A stretch of 64,000 nt of DNA from Sporocytophaga myxococcoides DSM 11118 (GTDB lineage Bacteria > Bacteroidota > Bacteroidia > Cytophagales > Cytophagaceae), in the NCBI RefSeq assembly GCF_000426725.1, contig NZ_AUFX01000005.1:530164-594163 (forward strand). Direction: 5' to 3'. The notes beneath the pieces were generated by a model. That model was not told where the DNA came from, made no database searches, and was given only the letters and a program-made list of their open reading frames with translations. A program made the position numbers and the translations under genes. Positions 17,570 to 28,800 of the stretch are shown here, one piece after another; positions within the stretch are counted from its first letter, which is position 1; every line of letters starts with the position of its first letter.

Positions 17570-19618
17570 ATGAACAACCGATTGAAAATATTTCTATGTC
17601 TGATCTTTACTTTAATGTTAGTCATTCATAGCAATGCTGCAAGCAGCATCACTGAGGTAACTTACTTCTCTAAAACAATGAATAGTAACCGGAAAATGAA
17701 TGTGTACCTTCCGGATGGGTATAATCAGAATACCTATTATCCCACATTTTATCTCATGCATGGCGGAGGTCAACGTTACTATACATGGGCCAATCCAGTT
17801 GACGGGAATGCTAAAGCCATATTGGACCAGGCCATTTCCTCAGGCAAGGCGGTTCCTATGATTGTTGTAATGCCTGATGTCCCGGATTTCGCTCCAAACC
17901 TCTTTACCCGTGAACTATGCGATGATATAATACCTTTTATAGAAAAGACTTACAGAGTAAAACCTGAGAAAGACAGCCGTGCTCTGGCCGGCCTTTCATG
18001 GGGAGGCTTACAGGTGCTGGATGCCGGTTTGTATCGCTATGACCTTTTTGGCTACCTGGGTGTGTTCAGTTCTGGATGGTTTATTGGCGACAATATTTAT
18101 AATGTAATGAGAACTTACCTTGCTTCCAATGGTGCAAAAATTGAACAGAGTATGCGCTATTTCTATTACGGGCAAGGTGGAACTGGTGATATTGCTTACA
18201 GTAACGGGGCAGAAACCATGAAACTATTACGCTCTAATGGAATCACGGTAAATTATTGGGAACATACGGGAGCTCATAGCTTTATATGCTGGAGACAAGA
18301 CCTACAGGATTTTCTGCCTTTTCTCTTTAAGTATGGAACTCCGGCTGTGACCATTACTGCTCCTGCTACCAATACTTCGTTCACCGCGCCAGCTACAATT
18401 AACATAACAGCTGCAGCTTCTGATCCGAACGGAAGCATCTCCAAAGTTGAGTTTTTTAATGGAGAAACAAAGTTAGGAGATGATGCGATCGCTCCTTATA
18501 CCTGTTCATGGACTGACGTTCCTGCTGGAACTTATACTATTACAGCCGTAGCTACCGATAATGTTGGTACAAAAGCAACATCGGCAGCGGTCACTTTGAA
18601 AGTAAATGTTGCTCAGGCATCATATAATAATGCGATTCATATAATTCCAGGTACGATCCAGGCTGAAGCCTTCGACGTGGGGGGGAATGGCTTTGCATAT
18701 TTTGATCAGACCCCCGGAAGTGAAACAGGTGTTTACTTTAGAAACAATGAAGATGTAGATATTGAAAATTGCACAGATATCGGGGCTGGCTATAATGTCG
18801 GGTGGGCAACTTCCGGAGAATGGCTTGAATATACAGTCAATGTTAAGAATTCAGGCGTTTATAATATGGATCTCCGCATAGCTGCTAATGGAGATGGGCG
18901 GACTCTGTCTTTAAGCATGGATGGTACAAATATAACCAGTAACATACCTATTCCCAATACTGCAGGCTGGCAAACCTGGCAGACTGTCAGAGTGAGCAAC
19001 ATTCAGCTCAGCGCAGGACAGAAGATCATGCGTTTAACAATAGGGGATGTCGACTATATCAACATCAATTTTGTAACGTTTGACCTTGCCAACATTCCTC
19101 CTGAAGTAACTATAACAGAGCCATCAGATAATAGTACGTTCAACACGTTTTCGACAGTGATACTAACTGCTGCAGCTTCGGATAAAGATGGAAGCATAGC
19201 CAAAGTTGATTTCTACAGTGGAACAACGTTTCTTGGTACAGACAACACCTCACCTTTTAGTTATAACTGGTCAGGTATGCCGGCAGGAACTTATTTGATC
19301 ACAGCCAAAGCAACGGATGATAAAGGATCAGTTACATCATCTGATCCGATTACAGTGTTGGTTCAGGAGGTAGTTACTGGAGTGAATGAAGAAATGGACC
19401 TAGCTCACGCAATATATCCGAATCCATTTGAAGATGATATTACATTAAAATGCCCACAGGAGTTCAATTACGAAATTTGTGACCTGACTGGAAGAATATT
19501 GCTTGCAGGAATTGGACAAGGTGAAAAGAGTATTGGTGAAAACCTTCATTCTGGAATGTATCTTTTGCGATTGACAAACAATGGAAAATCAAAAGTTATT
19601 AAGATTCAGAAAAAATAA
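17570..19618 (+). CDS. CE1-type (feruloyl/acetyl xylan) esterase with CBM6-like module and T9SS tail
   Basis: The ATG at 17570 is the sensible start; a TTG one codon earlier is the only reason to begin at 17567. The product is 682 residues: signal peptide (1-24), then an esterase-D-like alpha/beta hydrolase with VYLPDGYNQN, the oxyanion-region MHGGGQ, nucleophile Ser143 in AGLSWGGL and catalytic His in TGAHSFICW. Two Ig-like Big_7-type domains flank a CBM6-like module (IIPGTIQAEAFDVGG), and a sorting domain ends it (IYPNPFEDDI). CE1 relatives cleave ferulate or acetate esters on xylan, which fits the GH43 neighbours. It follows GH43-2 after 156 bases with no clear terminator between. Confidence 0.87.
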   Translation: MNNRLKIFLCLIFTLMLVIHSNAASSITEVTYFSKTMNSNRKMNVYLPDGYNQNTYYPTFYLMHGGGQRYYTWANPVDGNAKAILDQAISSGKAVPMIVVMPDVPDFAPNLFTRELCDDIIPFIEKTYRVKPEKDSRALAGLSWGGLQVLDAGLYRYDLFGYLGVFSSGWFIGDNIYNVMRTYLASNGAKIEQSMRYFYYGQGGTGDIAYSNGAETMKLLRSNGITVNYWEHTGAHSFICWRQDLQDFLPFLFKYGTPAVTITAPATNTSFTAPATINITAAASDPNGSISKVEFFNGETKLGDDAIAPYTCSWTDVPAGTYTITAVATDNVGTKATSAAVTLKVNVAQASYNNAIHIIPGTIQAEAFDVGGNGFAYFDQTPGSETGVYFRNNEDVDIENCTDIGAGYNVGWATSGEWLEYTVNVKNSGVYNMDLRIAANGDGRTLSLSMDGTNITSNIPIPNTAGWQTWQTVRVSNIQLSAGQKIMRLTIGDVDYININFVTFDLANIPPEVTITEPSDNSTFNTFSTVILTAAASDKDGSIAKVDFYSGTTFLGTDNTSPFSYNWSGMPAGTYLITAKATDDKGSVTSSDPITVLVQEVVTGVNEEMDLAHAIYPNPFEDDITLKCPQEFNYEICDLTGRILLAGIGQGEKSIGENLHSGMYLLRLTNNGKSKVIKIQKK

Positions 19619-19649
19619 TTAGGGACTTTAAATCTTGCAGAAAGTAATT

Positions 19650-19687
19650 GCTTCAGGTCGTCTGAGCCCTTGAAGACAACCTGAAGC
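19650..19687 (+). terminator. Hairpin downstream of the esterase gene (possible terminator)
   Basis: The arms GCTTCAGGT and ACCTGAAGC pair perfectly, with an inner GTCT/AGAC helix. There is no clear T-run, so it may be an RNA-stabilising hairpin or a weak terminator at the end of the GH43-GH43-esterase transcript. Confidence 0.4.
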
Positions 19688-19910
19688 TCTATTCATTGTT
19701 AGGGAAAAGAATGCTGCCGGTTCCTTATTACAGGTTTGTATTTTCTTTAAATTAAACTAAAGTACTTCGAGTTATAAGATTAACCGACGGATGCAGGGAT
19801 CTTTTCTTTCTTACAACACATATTGTGGAGAACCAAAGAATGGTCATGATTCACAACAGTAGGAGTAGCCTTTTATTTAGGCCCAGGAAGGCTTCCGATT
19901 TTGTGATTTT

Positions 19911-19942
19911 TTGTTTACTAAATCTTTTGAATGATTGTAGGG
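19911..19942 (+). promoter_or_regulatory. Shared upstream element of the xylan-degradation genes, copy 2
   Basis: TTGTTTACTAAATCTT, 8 bases, TTGTAGGG: identical blocks and spacing to 12391-12422. It lies about 235 bases upstream of the GH95 start, implying a long leader. The remainder of 19688-20177 shows no gene or RNA structure that I recognise. Confidence 0.6.
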
Positions 19943-20177
19943 CTATGTTTATAAAAATCAAAATCAGGTATAAATAATGAAATTGTGTATGACTTTATAG
20001 GCACTATTTGAATATGATTTTAATAATTGCATCAGTCAGTGCTGAGGTCAATCGCTATCCTTCATAGAAATGTATAAGGCTGTGGAAGGAGAGCTAATTG
20101 ATAAGGTAGGCACAGGAAAGTGAGTGAAAGGTGATAAGAAGTTCGTTGTATTTAGGGATTTTTAAAAATAAACTTTC

Positions 20178-23100
20178 ATGAATATTAATAAAAATAAACT
20201 GACGGCCATATTGTGTCTGGTTTTTCTGGTAATAGGACATATAAAAGGTCAGAATCCGGGAGATCTTACCTTATGGTATACCAAAGATGCAGGAACTGTT
20301 TTTACTGACGCTTGCCTATTGGCAACGGTCGTTTAGGAGGGATGGTATATGGAATAGTGTCCAGAGATGTGATTGGATTGAATGAGTGTACTGTTTGGAG
20401 TGGAAATCCGGGGAACAATAACAAAGCAGGAGCAGCCAGTTCGCTGGCAACAGCGAGGAGTCAGATATTCGCAGGCAATTATACTGCAGCAGATGCCACT
20501 GTAAGTAATATGATAGGTTCCGGACAGGAACGATTTTTACCAGTAGGAAATCTTTACTTGAACTTTTCAGGGCATATTGCCACCAACTATTATCGTGAGC
20601 TAAACCTTCGTACAGCCATTGTCAGAACGACCTATTCATATGCAGGTGTAAATTACATACGTGAATACTTTGCGAGTTATCCTGATCAGGTAATAGTCAT
20701 ACGTCTGACTGCCAGTCAGCCCGGTAAAATTACTTTTTCTACCAGTATGGATTCTCCACAAACTCCGGTTACCACTTCTAATGTCGGAAATGATTTGCTC
20801 CTTCTCAATGGGCAGGCAGATGCCGTAAAATTTCAGAACAGGGTAAAGGTGAAGACTGAGGGAGGTTCGGTAACAGCTAATAGCAATAGTATTTCGGTTA
20901 CTGGAGCAAACAGTGCGACAGTGATTCTGGCAATCGGATCTAATTTTAATGCCTATAATAATGTCAGTGGAGACCAGGCTGCCAGGGCTACCAAGTATAT
21001 TGATGATGTCAATGCTAAAACTTATACACAGCTTCTGAACGCTCATCTTGCGGACTACCAGGCTCTGTTCAACAGGGTAGATATCAACCTTGGACCTGGT
21101 CATTCTTCATCACAGTTGTCTACTGATCAAAGAGTGGCAAACTTCAGCACTTCTGATGATCCTCAGCTCGTACGGTTGCATTATCAATTTGGCCGTTACC
21201 TTATGATTGCTTGTTCGCGGCCAGGAAGTCAGCCGGCAAACTTACAAGGTGTGTGGAACAAAGACATGTATCCCTCTTGGGGAAGCAAGTATACAACCAA
21301 CATTAATTTCCAGATGAATTACTGGATGACAGAATCCGGAAATCTGCCGGAATGTGCTATTCCTATGATTGAAAAAACAAAAGCTCTGGTAGCCCCTGGT
21401 CAGCAATCTGCCCAGGTCCATTGGGGTGTTAACAGTGGTTGGGTGCTCCACCACAACACCGATTTGTGGAATCGTACTGGTCCGATAGATGGGGCGTGGG
21501 GGCATTGGCCAACAGGAGGAGCGTGGATGTGCTACAATCTCTGGGAGCACTATCAGTTTTCTAAAGATAAAATATATCTGAGTGATATTTATCCTATACT
21601 TAAAGGTAGTGCACAGTTTTTTCTGAACAGCCTGGTGACAGAAACAGTGAGCTGAAACAATTATCTGGTGACCTGTCCAAGTACCTCCCCTGAAATTCAA
21701 CACCAGGGGTATTGGACATGCTTTGCTCCCACTATGGATAATCAGATTATCCGAGATTTATTTAATGCAAGCATCAAAGCATCTGAAATTTTAAATACCG
21801 ATGCCACCTTTAGGCAGCAAGTGAAGGCCGCCGTTGCCAAGATTCCCCCACATAAAGTTGGTAAATTTGGCCAATTGCAGGAATGGTTCAACGATTGGGA
21901 TAATCCCAACGACAAGAATCGGCATATCTCTCATTTGTATGGATTGTTTCCGAGTAATCAGATTTCAGTAAGAGGTACGCCCACTCTGGCCAATGCTGCA
22001 AAAGTTACTCTTAATCAGAGAGGTGATAATGCTACAGGATGGTCATTAGTATGGAAGATCAATTTCTGGGCGAGAATGGAGGATGGCAATCACGCTTATA
22101 ACCTTATTAAACTTTTGTTGACGCCAGACAGGACCTACAACAACTTATTCGATGCTCATCCTCCTTTCCAGATTGACGGTAATTTTGGTGCGGTTTCGGG
22201 AGTTAATGAAATGCTGATGCAGAGCCAGAATGATGAGGTGCAGTTTCTGCCAGCACTTCCAAATATCTGGTCAAATGGATATATAAAAGGTTTGAGGGCA
22301 AGAAATGGATTCCTTATTGATTCGATCAGCTGGAAAAGCGGAAAGCTTTCACAAGCAACAGTAACATCACTGCAGGGAGACACATTGCGGCTGAGGTATG
22401 GCAATATTGCAAGAACATACATTACCAGGAAAGGTGAAACTTATGCTTTCGATGGATCATTGAATTTAATGGGTGCGAGGGACAAAACAACTCCTTATAA
22501 TGGAATACCTCATGTTATCCCAGGACGCATTGAAGCAGAAGAATATGATAATGGCGGAGATGGATTTGCTTACAGAGAAGCCAATGGAAACGGTAACGAA
22601 GGTGGTGCTACTTTCAGAAATGATGAGGTGGATATAGAAAGCACGATGGATGATGAGGGGAAATTTAATATCGGATACATTCTGAATGGGGAATGGTTGT
22701 TATATACCGTGGATGTATCAAAAACAGGTAAGTATAATCTTGACCTTAGAGTGGCTGCACCAGATGATGGTAAAACTCTTCAGGTTGAAATGGATGGAGA
22801 AAATATCGCAGGGCCTGTCACTATTACCAATACAGGTGGGTGGCAAAACTGGGAAACAGTTTCTGTAAGGGATCTTGATCTGACCCAGGGGGTACATAAG
22901 ATGAGAATTTTATTCAACGCCGATTATATGAATCTAAATTATATTGAGTTTACGCCAGCAATAGTGACAGGTATAGAGACTGAAGAGAAAGAGACTGCTC
23001 GTATTTATCCAAATCCATTCAATAATGATGGAATTAATATTAAACTTAAAGGGATTTTCAGATATAAAGTGGATAATATTCTTGGAATTCAGGTAGAATC

Positions 23101-23212
23101 AGGTGGTGCAACAGATTACGGAAATATAGGTGCAGCTTTGGGAACAGGTATATATATATTAACCATCGAAACCAAGAATGGAATCACGTTGCATAAAATT
23201 GTGAAACGCTGA
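20178..23212 (+). pseudogene. GH95 alpha-L-fucosidase/alpha-L-galactosidase, broken by a frameshift and an in-frame stop
   Basis: The gene starts at ATG 20178 with a signal peptide (LCLVFLVIGHIKGQ) and DLTLWYTKDAGTVFTDA. One base is missing near 20311, so the frame runs into TAG while the GH95 sequence LPIGNGRLGGMVYG continues in another frame from 20312. That frame then meets TGA at 21653-21655 (after TETVS) and continues unchanged as NNYLVTCPSTSPE to the end. The GH95 core is otherwise intact: NINFQMNYW, QLQEWFNDWD (expected acid Glu) and HPPFQIDGNFG (expected base Asp). A CBM6-like module (RIEAEEYDNGGDG) and sorting domain (IYPNPFNNDG) follow. A full enzyme would remove alpha-L-fucose or alpha-L-galactose from hemicellulose. 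The lesions may be real decay or sequencing errors. Confidence 0.82.
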
Positions 23213-23519
23213 TTCTTCCATTTATATGAAAGAGTTATACTGATGAATGGACTTTATTGGTTTTACCTTTGTCAATGAATTGGATCGAAATCTGACTTGT
23301 TGACTCCCATATAATATAGGCAATCACAACGCTTCATAAATCAAACCGAAGCACAGATTAAGTAGAAGAAATTAACGGTATAAATGATGCTGATATTTTA
23401 TGTAAGAGGATGGAGTAAAAGAGAAGGAAAAATTTTAATATAAAAATAAAGTAGAAAGAGGTAAATAAATGTAAAACACTAAACTGAATATAAGAGTAAC
23501 TCTATTCCATGAATATTTC

Positions 23520-23554
23520 AATAATGTCAGGACTTTTCCTGACATTATTTTTAT
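23520..23554 (+). terminator. Terminator after GH95
   Basis: A perfect 13-bp stem AATAATGTCAGGA/TCCTGACATTATT with loop CTTT, followed by T-rich sequence. It lies between the GH95 gene and the convergent acetyltransferase gene and could serve both. The 23213-23519 stretch holds nothing else that I can support. Confidence 0.7.
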
Positions 23555-23628
23555 AATGAAATTTATGAGAAAATCGTATAAAAGTTTTAATACACCCTAT
23601 AATATTCCTGCTTCAAATCATCAAAATC

Positions 23629-24282
23629 TCATGCTAGCGAGCAGTGGGATAACCATTCTGGAGCATCAAGCATTGTCTGCAATTTTTCATAAAACAATCC
23701 CATATGATACCCATCCATGATTCCATGGTGTATTTGAAGTCCGACAGGCATTTTATAAACTCCGTTTTCCTCAAAGTATTTACCAAGAGCAATGATTGGT
23801 ATTGTTCCATTAACAGGATCATAAGGATGTGTCAATGACGTAAAAGAAAACCACGGAACACTCGTGATGTAAAACTGATGATTGTTATCACCATTGGATT
23901 CATCCTTATTTGATAATACATTCTCAATATCCTTTAGTATATTCTCATAGAAGATAATAAAATCTTCTGAATGTCTTGTAGAACAAAATGAAAATTCATT
24001 ATCAGGCAGAAGAACCGTGTAACCAGGATCTATGCTGGAATACTCATAAAGCTTGTTATCTATGATTCTGTGTCTGAACTGAGGTATTTCATTGACCACC
24101 TTGCTTAACGCAAAGCAGATGCTAGCAAAAAAGCGGAAATTGTTTTCTTTAACCTTCTTTCTGAACTTAGTGATATCTACATTACTTGAAGTGCTTACGA
24201 AAGGAATAAGTTTTTTAGAAAAGATTTCAAACATCCCTCTTCGTTTATAGGTGCTCAGATCAATTTCCTGTCTTGTATTCAT
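23629..24282 (-). CDS. Chloramphenicol acetyltransferase family protein
   Basis: A 217-residue protein of the exact size of CAT enzymes. The conserved C-terminal LQIHHGIMDGYHMG carries catalytic His186 and structural Asp190; the N-terminal RRGMFEIF and central YITSVPWFSFTSLTHPYD regions also match. CAT enzymes transfer acetyl from acetyl-CoA to the 3-hydroxyl of chloramphenicol, but many chromosomal relatives act on other acceptors, and resistance cannot be assumed here. It is a lone gene inside the polysaccharide island, with no mobile-element traces nearby. Confidence 0.88.
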   Translation of the reverse strand: MNTRQEIDLSTYKRRGMFEIFSKKLIPFVSTSSNVDITKFRKKVKENNFRFFASICFALSKVVNEIPQFRHRIIDNKLYEYSSIDPGYTVLLPDNEFSFCSTRHSEDFIIFYENILKDIENVLSNKDESNGDNNHQFYITSVPWFSFTSLTHPYDPVNGTIPIIALGKYFEENGVYKMPVGLQIHHGIMDGYHMGLFYEKLQTMLDAPEWLSHCSLA

Positions 24283-24314
24283 CTATTGAGTGAAAATGTA
24301 TTTGGGCAAAAATA

Positions 24315-24358
24315 AAAAAAGCAAAGGATTGATTTGATTTTTCATCCTTTGCTTTTTT
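24315..24358 (-). terminator. Bidirectional terminator hairpin downstream of GH5
   Basis: The arms AAAAAAGCAAAGGAT and ATCCTTTGCTTTTTT pair perfectly around a 14-base loop. Read on the minus strand it ends the GH5 transcript before the acetyltransferase gene. Confidence 0.75.
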
Positions 24359-24375
24359 ATAATAAAAGTAAATTT

Positions 24376-25692
24376 TTAATCCAGTGAATTCATCATATTA
24401 GCATATCTTTTAATCACCAATTGGGTTGAAGTATCTGTATCATAAACTGAATACCAACCTTGAAGCTCGTGCGGAGGATCTCCTGTGAATGGATCACCTT
24501 TTTTCCAGATAGTACCAGGAACTTTTGGCCTGCCTTCTCCTGACCATGCCCAGAAATTTACACCAGCTATCGGTGAACTTAAAGATGCATAGTTGTATGC
24601 TTCCTGGAATACTTTTGCATAGTAATTATCTTTTACTGTAGTAAGTGCTGATGGAGAAAAATTTCCATCATTTCTTGCGAGTCCAAACTCTTCTATTACC
24701 AATGGCTTAGCTAATTTCCTCGCCGCATCAACATGAAGCTTTAAATAGTGCTCCATTTTATGGACCGCCGAATCATAAGTTTTATCATTTCTTTTCGGAT
24801 CATACCATCCCCAGTTTTCAACCCAGACGTGACAGGTTACATAATCAATGTCTGGTCCGTTATTATTCTCTTTGACATCTACCCCTGCATATTCTGGTCC
24901 TGACGTATATCCTTCTGTTCCCGCACTGACTAAATGATTCGGATCCCATTGTTTTATGAGGGCAGCAGAGGAGTCTATCCATTTATTATATTTTTTTTGA
25001 TTGTTCATCCCTCTTGGCTCATTGCACAATTGCCAGGACATAATGGTTGGATCATCTTTGTAGTTAACCTTTGTGATTGAATTTTTTCTCGTCACAATTT
25101 TTTTGACGGCATTGTAATACATTTGAACAGCTGCAGAGTCTGAATAAAATTTTGCAGAGAATTTCTGGTATCTATCCCAGTCTCCACCTGGATGTGGGGG
25201 AGGGTAGGGGATGCTGTCTACAGACTTACTCCACAACATATATTGGCCCCATCCGCCTGACCATGGCCAGAAATTTCCTAAACATACTACAGCATACATT
25301 TTTCTCTTAGCCATTTCTGAAAGCAAAAAGTCAAGACCATTTAACAGATCCTCGTCAAACTCCCCCGGTGCAGTTTGAACTGCCGGAAGCATTCTGTAGG
25401 GTTTGTCATTTGGACCTTCACTCAAACCTACAATCCGAAGATTGGTAATTCCTAAATCTTGAAGTCGATCTAATTCCCTGATAAGACGAGCTCTCTGGCC
25501 TCCCTTTTCCGAACCAAGATTTATCCCGTACCAGAAGTTGGCTCCCAAAAAATAGTAGGGTTTGCCATTCACGTAAAAGCCTGTGTTGCTTACTTTCACA
25601 AATTGATTAGTATGTTCAGGTTGCTTCTTTTCAGTGCTGCATGAGCTAATGAATACAAGGAGAATAATAAGTTGTAAAAAGTATTTTACCAT
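24376..25692 (-). CDS. GH5 glycoside hydrolase, probable endo-beta-1,4-mannanase lipoprotein
   Basis: A 438-residue protein with a lipoprotein signal (lipobox ISSC, Cys18), so it is membrane-anchored rather than T9SS-secreted. The GH5 clan A barrel shows the acid/base Glu225 in QLCNEPRG, the HVWVENWGW strand and nucleophile Glu335 in VIEEFG. The NFWPWSGGWGQY segment and overall length resemble subfamily 7 beta-mannanases, which hydrolyse mannan backbones. Family is secure and the mannan specificity is inferred. It lies downstream of the GH8 gene on the same strand but behind a terminator, so it is probably transcribed separately. Confidence 0.87.
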   Translation of the reverse strand: MVKYFLQLIILLVFISSCSTEKKQPEHTNQFVKVSNTGFYVNGKPYYFLGANFWYGINLGSEKGGQRARLIRELDRLQDLGITNLRIVGLSEGPNDKPYRMLPAVQTAPGEFDEDLLNGLDFLLSEMAKRKMYAVVCLGNFWPWSGGWGQYMLWSKSVDSIPYPPPHPGGDWDRYQKFSAKFYSDSAAVQMYYNAVKKIVTRKNSITKVNYKDDPTIMSWQLCNEPRGMNNQKKYNKWIDSSAALIKQWDPNHLVSAGTEGYTSGPEYAGVDVKENNNGPDIDYVTCHVWVENWGWYDPKRNDKTYDSAVHKMEHYLKLHVDAARKLAKPLVIEEFGLARNDGNFSPSALTTVKDNYYAKVFQEAYNYASLSSPIAGVNFWAWSGEGRPKVPGTIWKKGDPFTGDPPHELQGWYSVYDTDTSTQLVIKRYANMMNSLD

Positions 25693-25785
25693 ATCAGATT
25701 ACCTTAGAATGATAGTGTAAGGTTGATTATTAATGCGTTATAAATATAAAGAAATAGTATTAAACCTTAGTTAAAATATTTATAA

Positions 25786-25821
25786 ATAAAAAGGCCCTTA
25801 AACGGTTGTTTAAAGGCCCTT
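25786..25821 (-). terminator. Terminator after GH8
   Basis: A 14-bp near-perfect stem AAAGGCCCTTAAAC/GTTTAAAGGCCCTT with loop GGTT. On the minus strand it is followed by a T-run. Confidence 0.78.
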
Positions 25822-25842
25822 GAATATTGAATAGTAAAATAA

Positions 25843-28800
25843 TTATTCTTTTACCAGTTTGTAAACGTACACTGCATTTTCCGAAATCAGTTTTAAAGTA
25901 TATACTCCTTTAGCCCAGTTACTGCCTATTAATGTAGTTCCTTTAGGTAGATTATCCATTTGACCCAATTCTTGTCCGGTTGAGGAATAAACTGCTAAAC
26001 GGAAGTTTTCTAATCCGTTAATCTGCAGATTAAATGCATCCAGAGAGGGGTTAGGGTAAATTTTTATCAGCGGCGATTCTTCACTTAACCATCTGATCTG
26101 GCTGTATTCATATTGTCCGTTATAGTCAACTTGTTGTAATCTGTAATAAGCAATATTTGAAAACTCCTTATCTATGAATGTATAAGTTGAGGCAGATCCA
26201 TTAGCTGCCGGAACAAAGCTAATCGAACCGAAATTAATGCCATCAACAGATTTTTCAATATAAAAACCTTTATTGTCAATCTGATTAATAACAGCCCATT
26301 TTAGCAATGCTCCCCCATCAACTTTAGAAGCAGTGAAGGAAAGGAAATCTACAGGTAATGTAGATCCGCATTTATCAACTTCCTGCGCTCCAAAATAATT
26401 AGTCGGCACTCCCATCAGGTTAGCGAATACTATGTTATTCACAAAGCCATTAGGACATGTGTTTAATTTGACAGAAAAACTGAATGCTACCGAATCTCCG
26501 AATAACATTGGTGATTTGCCTGTTTTTAGAATCCATTCTACAGTGTTTTTAACACTGTTATAAACAGGAATGGCCTGATCTGGTGTCAATCCTGCAGAAG
26601 TGAAAAGCTTAGTTATAGAAGAAGCTGAGTATGTTACATTAGAAGCCAGTGGATCTGTTAAAGACACTTCAAATGCAGAGTCGAAATGTGTGTACCAATA
26701 CAAGAGCTTGTGAGATGGATTTCCTGCTCCAGTGGTAGCTTCATTTGAATTGTAGAAACCAACATATCCGGCAGTCATATAAGTAATGTTGTCAAATTCA
26801 TATGGCAATGCATTAAAATTATTGATCCATATTGATAGTTTATTATCAATAAGTTCAGCCTTGATTGTTAGTGTATCATTAGGCGAAGGATAGGAAATAT
26901 CTACTTTGGAACCAATAAGTGTACCATTTTGAAATAACTTGATGGCAAGTTGAGAACAGGAGTTGTTAACAAAAGTAAGCAACAATCCTTTCAATGGATT
27001 TCCAGAACAAACTGGTGTTCCTCCATTATGTCTGAAGACAAGCGAAAATGGTTGAGCTAGTTCAGGCTTTATTTTTGTAATAAGTGTTCCGTTTTTACCA
27101 TGGGAGTAGTCATAGGTTGCAAGCTTTGGTGTTCCTCCAGGATTTTTGGTATTTGTAAAATCCATTTTTCCTTCCCCGCAATGTGTTGTCCAGTCTGTAG
27201 ATGAAGGTAATGTTGGGTTTGCGATAGTTCCTTGTGTTTGCTTAAAAGAAACAGTATAAGGAATGATATCATTTATATCATAACCAGTAGCCGGTGAAGT
27301 TTTCTTTATTGTACTTGCAATTGGGTTTAATGGAGGAATTGGCTTACATGTCACCAATACTTTAAATGAAGAGTCAATTGGTGCCTGTGAAGTAGACTGT
27401 ATCCATGCTTTATTATCAACCAGGATGTCCGCACTGCAATCACTTTTTGCTTTAGCAGCATATTTGATCATTCCTGAAGCTCCCGGTAACATTGAAGGAG
27501 TACACCAGGTGACAACTCTGGTCGAAGGGTTGTAGGTAGCTTTAATGCCAAGAGCTTCAGATTCTGTGAAGCCTTGCCACTCAAGATCTGCAGGCAATGT
27601 GTCGGTTACACATACATTTTGCATTTCCATGCCTGGAACAGGTCCTCTTCCTAATATTCTTCTCCATACATAACCATCCCACTCTTCAACCAATAAACGA
27701 TCAAAGTTTTTGTTGTAATTGGGTTCACAGGCATCTACGTGAACATCATTAACTGGGATAGATAAAGCAGGATTATAAGAACTCTGATAATTGAACCATG
27801 AAGGTGATATCGGGAAGTACAGGTGTTTATCATTTGTACCAACATCCAAAGTATTATCAAATGACCAGTCATCAGCCATTAAAGGACCAACAGGAACTGT
27901 ACCGCATGCAGAGCTTCCTCCTTTTGCCTGAAACTGAATAGCCATTCTGAATGGGGCTGCAATTCCTTTATGGACAAATAATACTGCATTAGGTTCTCCG
28001 GTTTTAGCGAAGAACATATTTGTATGCTGAGTAGTAGCCATTAAGGTGTCCGGAAAACGCATTATTAGACGTTGATTCCATTTACCGTTAGCATCTTCCC
28101 CGAATGTATATTGCTCAGATGTAAACTTAACCTTGTCAGGATCTCCACCTTCAAGGATTGTAACCTTTAAGTCCCAGCCATTGATGTTTTTTACAGGATC
28201 ATAAATACCTATTCTTGCTGCATCATTTAAGAAATAGGATATTCTGTAATTACCAGGGTTGATATATGGTTCCTGAGCTCCATGAAGTACTCTGAAGTAA
28301 TGGTTGCCTGCGTTTGGTCCTGAGAGTCCATATGAGTATGTTACTCTTACATCCGGACGTCCACCATTTAACCACCCGTTCTGGGATGAGTTGCTAAAAC
28401 GAAGTGTATAGTTAATAATATCACCGTTTGCAGCTATATTTCTGTCTGCTACTTTGGCAATTGACAATGACCTTGAGATGATATTTACGCAGTTTTTTTC
28501 AAAGGTAGCAGTTTCATTGTTAGGGAATTCATTACTTGTATGAGAGTCACTGTTGCTTGCTGCAATAGTTGCTTGATTGCAGATGATTTTGTTCTCGTAA
28601 CCGGCTTTAACTCTTACCTTAAACTTTACTTCACCATATGTTGGATAAGTCTTTGGATTAAAGGTTTTCCAATCGTCCCCAGATTCTCCGGTTGAAGTAT
28701 ATCCGGGAATGGTGCCAATATTCCAGGTTATTACTCCTGCACTATTTGTTCCTCCAACGGCTGAAACGAATTCTACTTCAGGAGGAAGAGGGTAGGTGAT

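Noticed and set aside
23629..24282. Mobile resistance cassette around the CAT-like gene
   Set aside because: No transposase, integrase, attachment repeat or composition change is visible on either side.
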